From: an uncultured Clostridia bacterium
GTDB lineage: Bacteria > Bacillota > Clostridia > Oscillospirales > Oscillospiraceae
Assembly: GCA_947307365.1 (NCBI GenBank)
Contig: CAMZIY010000007.1
Span: forward strand, 1-36,904
DNA: 36,904 nucleotides
Direction of reading: 5' to 3'
Shown: positions 24,720 to 30,975 of the stretch, piece by piece
Layout of the letters: the number at the start of each line of letters is the position of its first letter
Numbering within the stretch: position 1 is the stretch's first letter
Position numbers and translations under genes: made by a program
Notes under the pieces: generated by a model
What the model saw: the letters and a program-made list of their open reading frames with translations, nothing else
The model's database searches: none
What the model was told of the DNA's origin: nothing

Positions 24720-25331
24720 TTATTCTCCGGTGTTCAGGATCACCTGCAGTGCGTTTACCGCCGCCTGGGTCATGGCCTTGCTGCCCTTCCCGCTTACGGT
24801 CCAGTCGGAAAGGGAGGCATAGTACGCATAGTCCCCCAGATCCTTCATCAGGGGCTTGTCCCCCACGTAGATCCGCAGGCCGTTGGGATCGTCGGTAGTG
24901 ATCCCGTAATTCGCCAGAGGCTGGAAGGTGTCCTCCTTCCCGCAATACAGGGTGCTTCGGTCCTCGTCCAGCAGGAACAGGGTGTACTCCGGCAAGGCCA
25001 GGTACAGCAGGAGCCTCTGCTGGTTCCCATCCAGATTCTCCGGGTCGGAGAGGTCGATGGTCTGGATATTAATCAGGACCTTTCCGTCTCCGTTCACATC
25101 CTCGATCTTCTTCATCAGCGCGGTGTGCAGCGCCTCCGCATCCGTGTCCGCCACAGGACCGTTGGCCGCCACCACGATATTCAGGTCGTATGTTTCCTTA
25201 TGCAATGCGTCCACGGTCAGCCACACGGCGATGATCACCAGGACGACCACGATAAGAGCGATCTTCCCGTAATGATACCAGAAGACGTTGGTGAACCAAT
25301 ACAAAAAACCTTTGTTCGGCTTTTCCTCCAT
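24720..25331 (-). CDS. single-pass membrane protein of unknown function
   Basis: A 203-residue protein that I do not recognise. An N-terminal cytoplasmic stretch (EEKPNKGFLYWFTNVFWYHY) leads into one strong membrane helix (about 23-41, IALIVVVLVIIAVWLTV); the remaining 160 residues should lie outside the cell. That domain contains an EF-hand-like acidic loop, DVNGDGKV, but only one copy, so a dockerin is unlikely. AAGGAG lies nine bases before the ATG and a good promoter is at 25373-25401. It is followed after 35 bases by the SpoU methyltransferase and probably heads that operon. Confidence 0.75.
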   Translation of the reverse strand: MEEKPNKGFLYWFTNVFWYHYGKIALIVVVLVIIAVWLTVDALHKETYDLNIVVAANGPVADTDAEALHTALMKKIEDVNGDGKVLINIQTIDLSDPENLDGNQQRLLLYLALPEYTLFLLDEDRSTLYCGKEDTFQPLANYGITTDDPNGLRIYVGDKPLMKDLGDYAYYASLSDWTVSGKGSKAMTQAAVNALQVILNTGE

Positions 25332-25372
25332 GTCCGCGGTCTCCTTCCCTGAGGGATATTCTCACAAATCTC

Positions 25373-25401
25373 AGTTTAACACAGGGGTATATGGTTTTCA
25401 A
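25373..25401 (-). promoter_or_regulatory. sigma-A-type promoter, leftward operon start
   Basis: Minus strand TTGAAA (25396-25401), 17-base spacer, TAAACT (25373-25378). It reads into the 203-residue membrane protein gene and may supply the whole leftward housekeeping cluster downstream. Confidence 0.6.
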
Positions 25402-25420
25402 GGCGGGTTTTCCCGAACCC

Positions 25421-25449
25421 TTGCAGGCAGTCCGGCGTTATGATATAGT
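25421..25449 (+). promoter_or_regulatory. extended -10 sigma-A promoter of the orphan radical SAM gene
   Basis: TTGCAG (25421-25426), 17-base spacer, TATAGT (25444-25449), with TGA directly before the -10 box, giving an extended TGn -10. It is divergent from the promoter at 25373-25401; the two -35 boxes are 19 bases apart. Confidence 0.6.
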
Positions 25450-25488
25450 CAAAGCAGTAAGCACAGGCGAACAGAAGGGGAACAAACG

Positions 25489-26808
25489 ATGATCGTTAAA
25501 ACCACAAAGAGCGTATGTCCGCAGTGCCTCCGGGTACTGGACGCGGTGCTGGAGGAGCAGCCCGGCGGGATCTATATGAAAAAGACCTGTCCGGAGCACG
25601 GCAGCTTTCAGGTCCTGGTCTGGGAGGGGGACGCGGAAAGCTGGCGGAAATGGGACACGTCCAACGCCCGGACCGATAAGCTGGAAAATGTCAAATCCCA
25701 AGACAAGGGCTGTCCCCTGGACTGCGGCCTCTGCGAGGCCCACGAACGGAGCGGCTGCTGCGTCCTGCTGGAGCTCACCGGGCGCTGCGATCTCCGCTGC
25801 CCGGTGTGCTTCGCCTCCGCCGGGGAAGGGACTGACGATCCCAACCTGGAGGTTATCGGGAAACAGATGGACTGGCTCATGGCCCATGGCGGACCCTACA
25901 ATCTGCAGCTCAGCGGCGGGGAGCCCACCATGCGGGACGATCTGCCGGAGATCATTCAGATGGGGCTTTCCAAGGGCTTCACCTTCTTCCAGCTCAACAC
26001 CAACGGTCTCCGGCTGGCAGCCCGGAAGGGATATGCCCGGGAGCTGAAGGAGGCGGGACTCAGCACCGTGTTTCTCCAGTTCGACGGGCTGAAGGACAGG
26101 ATCTACGAGACCCTGCGGGGAAAACCCCTGCTGCTGCAGAAGCTGGCCGCCATCCGGCGCTGCGCCGAGGCGGGCCTGGGCGTGGTGCTGGTCCCCACGC
26201 TGGCTCCCGGGGTGAACGACGGGGAGATGGGCAATATCCTGCGCTTTGCGGAGGAACATATGCCCGCCGTGCGGGGAGTCCATTTCCAGCCCATCAGCTA
26301 TTTTGGCCGGTGCTCCCTCTCTCCCGAAGGCAAGCGCATCACCATCCCCCGGCTCCTGGCGGAGCTGGAAAAGCAGACCAGCGGCAGGATGAAGGCGAAG
26401 GATTTCACCGGCGGCGGTGCCGAGAACGCCTACTGCTCCTTCCACGCCAGCTACATGAAGCTCCCCTCCGGCGCCCTGAAAGCACTGAAAAAGCGGGGAG
26501 ATTCCTGCTGCTGCGGCACCACCTCCGCCCAGTCCCGTACCAGCGTGGCGCGTCAGTGGAGCGGAGCGAAGCTCCGGGTAAAAAGCGGGGACAGCGCGGC
26601 TTCCGAGCCCCAGGGCTTCGATGATTTCCTGGCGGAGGCCCACAACAACACCCTTGCCATCTCCGGCATGCTGTTTCAGGACGCCTGGAATCTGGATCTG
26701 GACCGGCTCCGCCGCTGCTACATCTGTGAATCCGACCCGCGCTACGGCATGGTCCCCTTCTGTGCCTACAACCTCACCAGCGCGGAGGGGAAAACGTTAT
26801 ACCGCTAA
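25489..26808 (+). CDS. orphan radical SAM enzyme with N-terminal Cys/His module (TrsS/Tes/MJ0619-like)
   Basis: A 439-residue radical SAM protein. An N-terminal zinc-type module has C10-x2-C13 and C34-x2-H37 (KKTCPEHG). It is followed by C75-x3-C79-x2-C82 (CPLDCGLC), the pair C90-C91, and the canonical SAM cluster C100-x3-C104-x2-C107 (RCDLRCPVCFA). QLSGGEPTMRDDL is the SAM-binding strand. A Cys triplet at 340-342 (GDSCCCG) and CYICESD near the C-terminus could bind further clusters. This layout is shared by archaeal tetraether synthase, the MJ0619 pterin methylase and the bacterial TrsS (seleno)protein group; I lean to TrsS-like. No partner gene lies next to it. AGGGGAA precedes the ATG. Confidence 0.8.
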   Translation: MIVKTTKSVCPQCLRVLDAVLEEQPGGIYMKKTCPEHGSFQVLVWEGDAESWRKWDTSNARTDKLENVKSQDKGCPLDCGLCEAHERSGCCVLLELTGRCDLRCPVCFASAGEGTDDPNLEVIGKQMDWLMAHGGPYNLQLSGGEPTMRDDLPEIIQMGLSKGFTFFQLNTNGLRLAARKGYARELKEAGLSTVFLQFDGLKDRIYETLRGKPLLLQKLAAIRRCAEAGLGVVLVPTLAPGVNDGEMGNILRFAEEHMPAVRGVHFQPISYFGRCSLSPEGKRITIPRLLAELEKQTSGRMKAKDFTGGGAENAYCSFHASYMKLPSGALKALKKRGDSCCCGTTSAQSRTSVARQWSGAKLRVKSGDSAASEPQGFDDFLAEAHNNTLAISGMLFQDAWNLDLDRLRRCYICESDPRYGMVPFCAYNLTSAEGKTLYR

Positions 26809-26822
26809 ACCCTTTACAGGAT

Positions 26823-26864
26823 CGCCGGGCGGCCTGATATCTCAGACCGCCCGGCGGTGTTTTA
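26823..26864 (+). terminator. terminator after the radical SAM gene
   Basis: A 15-bp stem with one mismatch (26823-26837 with 26842-26856, loop TATC) is followed by GTGTTTTA. It ends at the stop codon of the convergent cupin gene (26862-26864). The minus-strand tail lacks a U-run, so it mainly serves the rightward gene. Confidence 0.8.
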
Positions 26865-27323
26865 CTTATAGGTGTTCGTTCCGTCGTAGGTGCTGTTGGG
26901 CACGATCGAAAAATGGAACATGGGTTTGTCCACCCGCAGGATGCGCATGGGATTATGGGGCAGGTTCTCCGGGATGAAGATCATGGTGGATCGGGTGAGC
27001 CGGTGTTCCTCGCCCCCCAGGGTGAAGATCATCTCCGCGTGCAGGTCGTAGGGATCCTCCGGATCCGAGCCGAAAAAGCCCAGGAGCTCGCAGTAGGGAT
27101 GGGAATGCTCCTCGAAGATGGGATCCCGCTGGGGCACCGCATAGTACCAGGCGGTGTTCATCTGGAAGGCACCGGGGACCACGTTCCCATCCATCCACAG
27201 GATGCGGTGGGAAAACTTCCGGTACAGCTCCTGATACTCGGGGGTACCCATGTTGGGCGGGCACTGCAGGGTCTGGACGAAGTACTTGCCGTATTCTCCG
27301 CCGTTGCCATTTTCGTAGATCAT
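26862..27323 (-). CDS. cupin-fold protein with intact metal-binding motifs
   Basis: A 153-residue single-domain protein of beta-barrel character. Cupin motif 1 is visible as EEHSHPYCELLGFFG (H-x-H-x3-E), and motif 2 as FIPENLPHNPMRI, giving the fourth ligand His. These imply a divalent metal site. No substrate is evident; such proteins include isomerases, dioxygenases and ligand sensors. The N-terminal 60 residues (GKYFVQTLQCPPNMGTPEYQ) are longer than in minimal cupins. GGGAG precedes the ATG. It is divergent from the small membrane protein gene at 27459, with back-to-back promoters, and convergent with the radical SAM gene. Confidence 0.8.
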   Translation of the reverse strand: MIYENGNGGEYGKYFVQTLQCPPNMGTPEYQELYRKFSHRILWMDGNVVPGAFQMNTAWYYAVPQRDPIFEEHSHPYCELLGFFGSDPEDPYDLHAEMIFTLGGEEHRLTRSTMIFIPENLPHNPMRILRVDKPMFHFSIVPNSTYDGTNTYK

Positions 27324-27352
27324 GGCTTTTTTCTCCCTTTCCGTTTTTCATC

Positions 27353-27381
27353 AGTGTAGCAGAGATACGCACAGTAAGCAA
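27353..27381 (-). promoter_or_regulatory. putative promoter of the cupin gene
   Basis: Minus strand TTGCTT (27376-27381), 17-base spacer, TACACT (27353-27358). The -35 box is seven bases from the -35 box of the rightward promoter. Confidence 0.45.
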
Positions 27382-27388
27382 GCGGGAT

Positions 27389-27417
27389 TTGACAGACATA
27401 TGTTATTGAATTATTAT
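27389..27417 (+). promoter_or_regulatory. strong sigma-A promoter of the small membrane protein gene
   Basis: TTGACA (27389-27394), 17-base spacer, TATTAT (27412-27417): 11 of 12 consensus bases, in an AT-rich island unlike the surrounding DNA. Confidence 0.75.
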
Positions 27418-27458
27418 GTTAATATAAGGCAATGAAGCGCGGGAAGAGGAGGGATAAT

Positions 27459-27893
27459 ATGGCAATAGGAGGGCCGGACCCGAATTACATGAAAGATCAG
27501 CAGCAGGTCCTCCGGATGATGGGGTTAAAGCGGTCCAAAAAAGTCAAACCCATCTCTCCGAAGAAGACGATGCTTATCATTTTGCCGGTCTTTGTGCTGG
27601 CTCTGGTCATCACCCTGTTCAGCAGCGAGATCTTTGCAAAAGGGTACACGGTCAGCTGGAACGGTGCAGACTACCGTCTGCCCCACGACCTGAACGCGGT
27701 CATGGTAAAGCATGCGCCGCAGGGCTACGTATCGGCGGGAAAGCTCGTCCCCGCGGAAGAAGACGCCTCCGCAAACTGGTTCTCGGAAGCGAAGGTCTAT
27801 ATCAAAGAAGGCAATGCCCGGGTGATCTATCTGTTCATTGATTCACCCGCTCACGCGGCCGGCTTTTATCGAGCCAGGAAGAAGCTGTTTTGA
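27459..27893 (+). CDS. small membrane-anchored protein of unknown function
   Basis: A 144-residue protein. A basic cytoplasmic N-terminus (KRSKKVKPISPKK) leads into one membrane helix (about 37-56, TMLIILPVFVLALVITLF); the C-terminal ~85 residues lie outside. The outer part has no known motif that I can name. The start ATG 27459 follows AGGAGG by six bases; the open frame nine codons longer lacks a ribosome site. Promoter and terminator flank it closely, so it is a single-gene unit. Divergent from the cupin gene. A function cannot be proposed. Confidence 0.75.
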   Translation: MAIGGPDPNYMKDQQQVLRMMGLKRSKKVKPISPKKTMLIILPVFVLALVITLFSSEIFAKGYTVSWNGADYRLPHDLNAVMVKHAPQGYVSAGKLVPAEEDASANWFSEAKVYIKEGNARVIYLFIDSPAHAAGFYRARKKLF

Positions 27894-27907
27894 CCGACTG
27901 AATTATG

Positions 27908-27940
27908 TACCCACCGGGCAAACGCCCGGTGGGTATTCTT
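27908..27940 (+). terminator. terminator after the small membrane protein gene
   Basis: A perfect 12-bp stem (27908-27919 with 27924-27935, loop AAAC) is followed by TTCTT. The convergent lipoprotein gene stops at 27948 and may share it, although the minus-strand tail is weak. Confidence 0.8.
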
Positions 27941-27947
27941 GTCACTG

Positions 27948-28247
27948 TCAAATGCCGAAGCCCGCATTGTCCATGTTCGGGCCGAAGGTGCCGTTCGGTC
28001 CTCCCGTCGGTTCCGGACTGGTGCCCGGCGCGGCACCGGTATCGGGCGTGTGGGTCGCCGTGGGAACAGGCGAATGGGTCGCGGAAGGCCCGGGCACGTC
28101 CGTGATCGTTGGCGTATGACCCGGCGTATTGCCCGGCAATGCCGTCACGTCCGGGGAATTTCTCACCTTTCCGTTGCGCATATCGCAGCCGGCAAACAGC
28201 GCCAGCACCAGCAGCATCGCCAGCAGCAGGACAAAGATCTTTTTCAT
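27948..28247 (-). CDS. short Pro/Thr-rich lipoprotein
   Basis: A 99-residue protein with a classic lipoprotein signal: MKK, hydrophobic residues 4-18, then LFAGC with the lipidated Cys at 21 (Phe at -3 is slightly atypical). The mature part is low-complexity Pro, Thr, Gly and Ser (PGNTPGHTPTITDVPGPS and similar), with no folded domain evident, and ends in NMDNAGFGI. It is probably a surface-exposed spacer or small-protein anchor of unknown role. AAGGGA precedes the ATG. Part of its composition resembles the Pro-rich linkers of the LCP protein. Confidence 0.75.
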   Translation of the reverse strand: MKKIFVLLLAMLLVLALFAGCDMRNGKVRNSPDVTALPGNTPGHTPTITDVPGPSATHSPVPTATHTPDTGAAPGTSPEPTGGPNGTFGPNMDNAGFGI

Positions 28248-28319
28248 GCTTATCCCTTCATTTCCGTCAGTTTCGCTCAGTCATAGCATTTCCGGCAAAG
28301 GCGGAATTATACCGAAAGG

Positions 28320-28349
28320 AAAACCGCCGGACGCATCGGCGTCCGGCGG
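28320..28349 (-). terminator. terminator of the yebC-family gene
   Basis: A perfect 11-bp GC-rich stem (28324-28334 with 28339-28349, loop of four) ends in four Us on the minus strand (28320-28323), just downstream of the stop codon at 28364. Confidence 0.85.
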
Positions 28350-28363
28350 CAGAAAACGGCTGT

Positions 28364-29107
28364 TCAGCCTTCTGCATTCTCGCAGTTGTGGAAGACGTTT
28401 TCCACGTCGTCGTTGTCATCGAACATTTCCAGCATTTTGTTGAGGTTCTTCAGGTCGTCTTCGCTCTCCAGCTTGATATAGTTCTGGGGGACCATTTCCT
28501 CCTGGGCGCTGAGGAGCTTATAGCCCTTTTTCTCCAGCTCTTCGCTCACGGCGGGAAACGCGGCGGGGTCGTTTGTGAACACGGTGAAGATCCCTTCGTC
28601 GGTCTTCAGATCGTCCGCGCCGGCTTCCAGGGCATCCATCATCACCGTATCCTCTTCCAGTTCCTCCTCTTCATTGTCGATCACAATGACGCCGCGCCGG
28701 TCGAAGGACCAGCTGACGCAGCCTTCGGCGCCCATATTGCCGCCGTATTTGTCGAAATAATGCCGCACTTCGGAGGCGGTACGCTTGCGGTTGTCTGTCA
28801 TCGCCTCCACGATGATGGCGACGCCGGAAGGTCCATAGCCCTCATAGGTGACCCGCTCATAGTTCTCGGTGCTGCCCGCGCCCAACGCCTTTTCGATGGT
28901 GCGCTTGATGTTGTCGTTGGGCATATTGGCGGCCTTCGCCTTGGCCACCACCGCAGCCAGGCGGGAATTATTCGCAGGATCCCCGCTGCCGCCTTCCTTG
29001 ACGGCCACGATCATCTCACGGGCGATCTTGGTGAAGGCCTGGGCCCGCTTGGCATCGGCCGCGCCCTTGGTCTTTTGTATGTTGTGCCATTTGGAATGTC
29101 CGGACAT
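28364..29107 (-). CDS. YebC/PmpR family DNA-binding or translation-associated protein
   Basis: A 247-residue YebC-family protein. It starts with the invariant SGHSKWHNIQKTKGAADAKR, followed by GSGDPANNSRLAAVV and AKAANMPNDNIKRTIEKA, and has the GPSGVAIIVEAMTDNRKRT and GCVSWSFDRRG blocks of domains 2-3. Members have been described as transcription regulators and, more recently, as ribosome-associated factors helping translation through prolines, which would parallel the efp function in this window. The start at 29107 is supported by GGAGG nine bases upstream; the much longer open frame in the same phase is an artefact. It has its own promoter and terminator. Confidence 0.95.
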   Translation of the reverse strand: MSGHSKWHNIQKTKGAADAKRAQAFTKIAREMIVAVKEGGSGDPANNSRLAAVVAKAKAANMPNDNIKRTIEKALGAGSTENYERVTYEGYGPSGVAIIVEAMTDNRKRTASEVRHYFDKYGGNMGAEGCVSWSFDRRGVIVIDNEEEELEEDTVMMDALEAGADDLKTDEGIFTVFTNDPAAFPAVSEELEKKGYKLLSAQEEMVPQNYIKLESEDDLKNLNKMLEMFDDNDDVENVFHNCENAEG

Positions 29108-29140
29108 TAGGATCTTCCTCCCTGTGTGATATCTTTTTGT

Positions 29141-29169
29141 ATCATACAACACAGGTTTCCGGTTTTCAA
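29141..29169 (-). promoter_or_regulatory. sigma-A promoter of the yebC-family gene
   Basis: Minus strand TTGAAA (29164-29169), 17-base spacer, TATGAT (29141-29146). It is squeezed between the stop of the SPOCS gene (29173) and the yebC start. Confidence 0.75.
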
Positions 29170-29172
29170 GAT

Positions 29173-30660
29173 TTATCTTTGCCGCAGCACCAAAATCAGG
29201 GAACCGGCAGCCGGTTCTTCCTCCGTTTCCAGGCCGTTCACCTGCCGGATCCCCGCGCAGGAGACCCGGTTCGCCTTCCCCAGGCTCCAGACGCTGTCCC
29301 CTTCCCGGGTGAGGATCACGGAGATCGCGGGCAGTTTTTCCCCGGGTTCCGACTCCTGCACCGTCTCCGCGCCGGTGAGGACCCGCACTTCTCCCGTTTC
29401 CCAGCGGGGGCAGCGATAGTTCACCGGTACGCGAACCTCCACGCCCCGGCCGTTCACCGCGCCGTATGCCTCCCCGGCCTCCGCCGTCATCGCCGCGCTG
29501 CTCTCCCTGGGGCAAACGGTTTCTCCCCTGCCGCTTAGGGCGGACCAGCCGCCCCCTTCCCCGAGGCAGAGTGCCTTGGCCTGGACCGTTACCCGGTACT
29601 CCCCGTCCTCCGGATGAGGGCAGCCCATACCGAAGCATACGTGGACCACACGCCCCACGCTTTTCTGCGCCTCCAGCTGCAGGCGGACGGAATCTCCGGT
29701 CTCCAGGATCTCTCCGCCGGTCTCCATCCGCACCGTCTCCACCCGGGTATCCAGATCCCGGCTGATCCCGTAGGCATCCGCCACGCAGCGGATATTCCTC
29801 CGACTGCGAACCACCGCCTGGGCCACCGCTCCCAGCTCCACCAGGATGCCGCCCTCTTCCGCGGGAACGACCCGGAATCCCGTGACCGCCGTCGTCACCT
29901 CCACCCGCTGTTCTGCGCCTTCCTCCTCCAGCTCCAGGATCTGAGACCAGGGCATCTGCAGTTCCGCCTCCCCGGTCTCTCCCCTGGCAGCCAGATAAAA
30001 CACGCTGGTGCGGGCGGTGCCCCGCAGGATGAGCTTGCTGCCCACGGCGTTCATCTCCTCCGTGCGCAGAGCGATGCGCGCGCTGAGGATCTCCCGGACT
30101 TCCGGCCTGCCCGCGGGGAGGTCCAGCACTTCTCCGGCGCTGAAGGTCTTTTCCGTCACGTCCGTTACCGGCATCAGGCTGTACTCCCGGATGAGCACCT
30201 CCACCCCGCTTTCCGCCCGGCATTCCCGGTTCCATTCCAGCTGTCTCGGCTGCCACACCCCGGCAGAGATGCAGACCTCCGTCCGGACCAGCAGTTTCCG
30301 GGAATTCAGCAGCCGGGCTTCGCCGTTCATGAACCGCAGGCTCACCGAAGCCCTTCCCTGCTCCGTCAGTCCCGGGCAGGGCGTCACGGCGCTGAATGGC
30401 GCCTCCATATTCAGTTTCTGCAGTTCGCCCCCCTCTTCCGGCAGATACAGGATGCTCAGGTCGCACACTCCGGTGACGGCAAGGCTGTCCGTATTCGCCT
30501 CCTTGCCCCGCAGAAGGGCGGTTCCCTCCACCATCAGAACGCCCCCCACGTCCGGCAGGGCGTCCGGAACGATCATCTCCGTGGTCTCCTCATGGGTAAA
30601 GGCCGCGGAATACAGCCGCTCATAGTACCTAAGGCTCTCGCTTTCAAAGCTGATCTCCAC
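29173..30660 (-). CDS. SPOCS (DUF3794) protein with C-terminal LysM-like domain, SipL-like
   Basis: A 495-residue protein built of repeated SPOCS/DUF3794 beta domains; the first spans about 35-130 (IVPDALPDVGGVLMVEGTAL), and similar blocks recur at about 180-270 and 300-400. The end (about 445-490) looks LysM-like (LTREGDSVWSLGKANRVS). The same architecture is found in C. difficile SipL, which links SpoIVA to the spore coat, so a role in spore-envelope assembly is likely but inferred. The start is GTG 30660 preceded by AGGAGGAG; an ATG overlapping that site is in another frame. It follows the 48-residue membrane protein gene by about 100 bases. Confidence 0.82.
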   Translation of the reverse strand: MEISFESESLRYYERLYSAAFTHEETTEMIVPDALPDVGGVLMVEGTALLRGKEANTDSLAVTGVCDLSILYLPEEGGELQKLNMEAPFSAVTPCPGLTEQGRASVSLRFMNGEARLLNSRKLLVRTEVCISAGVWQPRQLEWNRECRAESGVEVLIREYSLMPVTDVTEKTFSAGEVLDLPAGRPEVREILSARIALRTEEMNAVGSKLILRGTARTSVFYLAARGETGEAELQMPWSQILELEEEGAEQRVEVTTAVTGFRVVPAEEGGILVELGAVAQAVVRSRRNIRCVADAYGISRDLDTRVETVRMETGGEILETGDSVRLQLEAQKSVGRVVHVCFGMGCPHPEDGEYRVTVQAKALCLGEGGGWSALSGRGETVCPRESSAAMTAEAGEAYGAVNGRGVEVRVPVNYRCPRWETGEVRVLTGAETVQESEPGEKLPAISVILTREGDSVWSLGKANRVSCAGIRQVNGLETEEEPAAGSLILVLRQR

Positions 30661-30762
30661 TTTGCATGCTCCTCCTCCTGGTGTCGGGCGGCCTTCCGTG
30701 GCTGGCGCCGCAGCGCCGCCTCAGTACAGCCTATGCGCCGCCGGGCGCGGATATGTGCCTCG

Positions 30763-30909
30763 TCAGCCTTTCAGAATGCAGATCCCCACCAGGATGAACA
30801 GGATCCCCAGCCCCACCGGCCAGCAGCCTGCGGGCAGAAGGAAGGCCAGAAGGATCAGCATCCCCAGCAGGATGGAGGCCTGGCCCAGTCTGCGGCAATT
30901 CCAGCGCAT
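30763..30909 (-). CDS. 48-residue two-helix membrane protein
   Basis: A short gene: MRWNCRRLGQ, then a hydrophobic helix (about 11-26), a turn PAGCWPVG, and a second hydrophobic helix (about 33-46) ending ILKG. The N-terminal charge predicts both ends inside the cell. It has an excellent Shine-Dalgarno, GGAGGTG (30915-30921 on the minus strand), five Us before the ATG. That site lies in the 3' arm of a hairpin that also looks like the pcrA terminator. It sits directly upstream of the SPOCS gene on the same strand. I do not recognise a named family; short hydrophobic proteins next to sporulation genes are common in Clostridia. Confidence 0.6.
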   Translation of the reverse strand: MRWNCRRLGQASILLGMLILLAFLLPAGCWPVGLGILFILVGICILKG

Positions 30910-30957
30910 AAAAACACCTCCCGGCGCGAAATGGGTACTCCATTCTACGCCGGGAGG
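30910..30957 (-). terminator. terminator-like hairpin after pcrA, containing the next gene's ribosome-binding site
   Basis: Outer arms of 10 bp (30917-30926 with 30948-30957) and inner arms of 5 bp (30930-30934 with 30940-30944) form an extended stem, followed on the minus strand by TG and five Us. It lies 18 bases past the pcrA stop. The 3' arm and flank contain GGAGGTG, the Shine-Dalgarno of the 48-residue gene, and the U-run leads directly into its ATG. Confidence 0.7.
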
Positions 30958-30975
30958 GGCAACAGTGTTCCTCCG

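Noticed and set aside
26500..26520. Selenocysteine in the radical SAM protein
   Set aside because: All codons in the Cys cluster are TGC; there is no in-frame TGA, so this copy is not a selenoprotein.
28250..28320. Promoter for the lipoprotein gene
   Set aside because: A TATAAT is present on the minus strand, but no -35 box fits at the right distance and the region overlaps the preceding terminator.
28364..30466. 700-codon open frame covering the yebC gene and most of the SPOCS gene
   Set aside because: Only the last 247 codons are a real protein. The rest is another phase of the SPOCS gene, and the yebC start has its own promoter and GGAGG.
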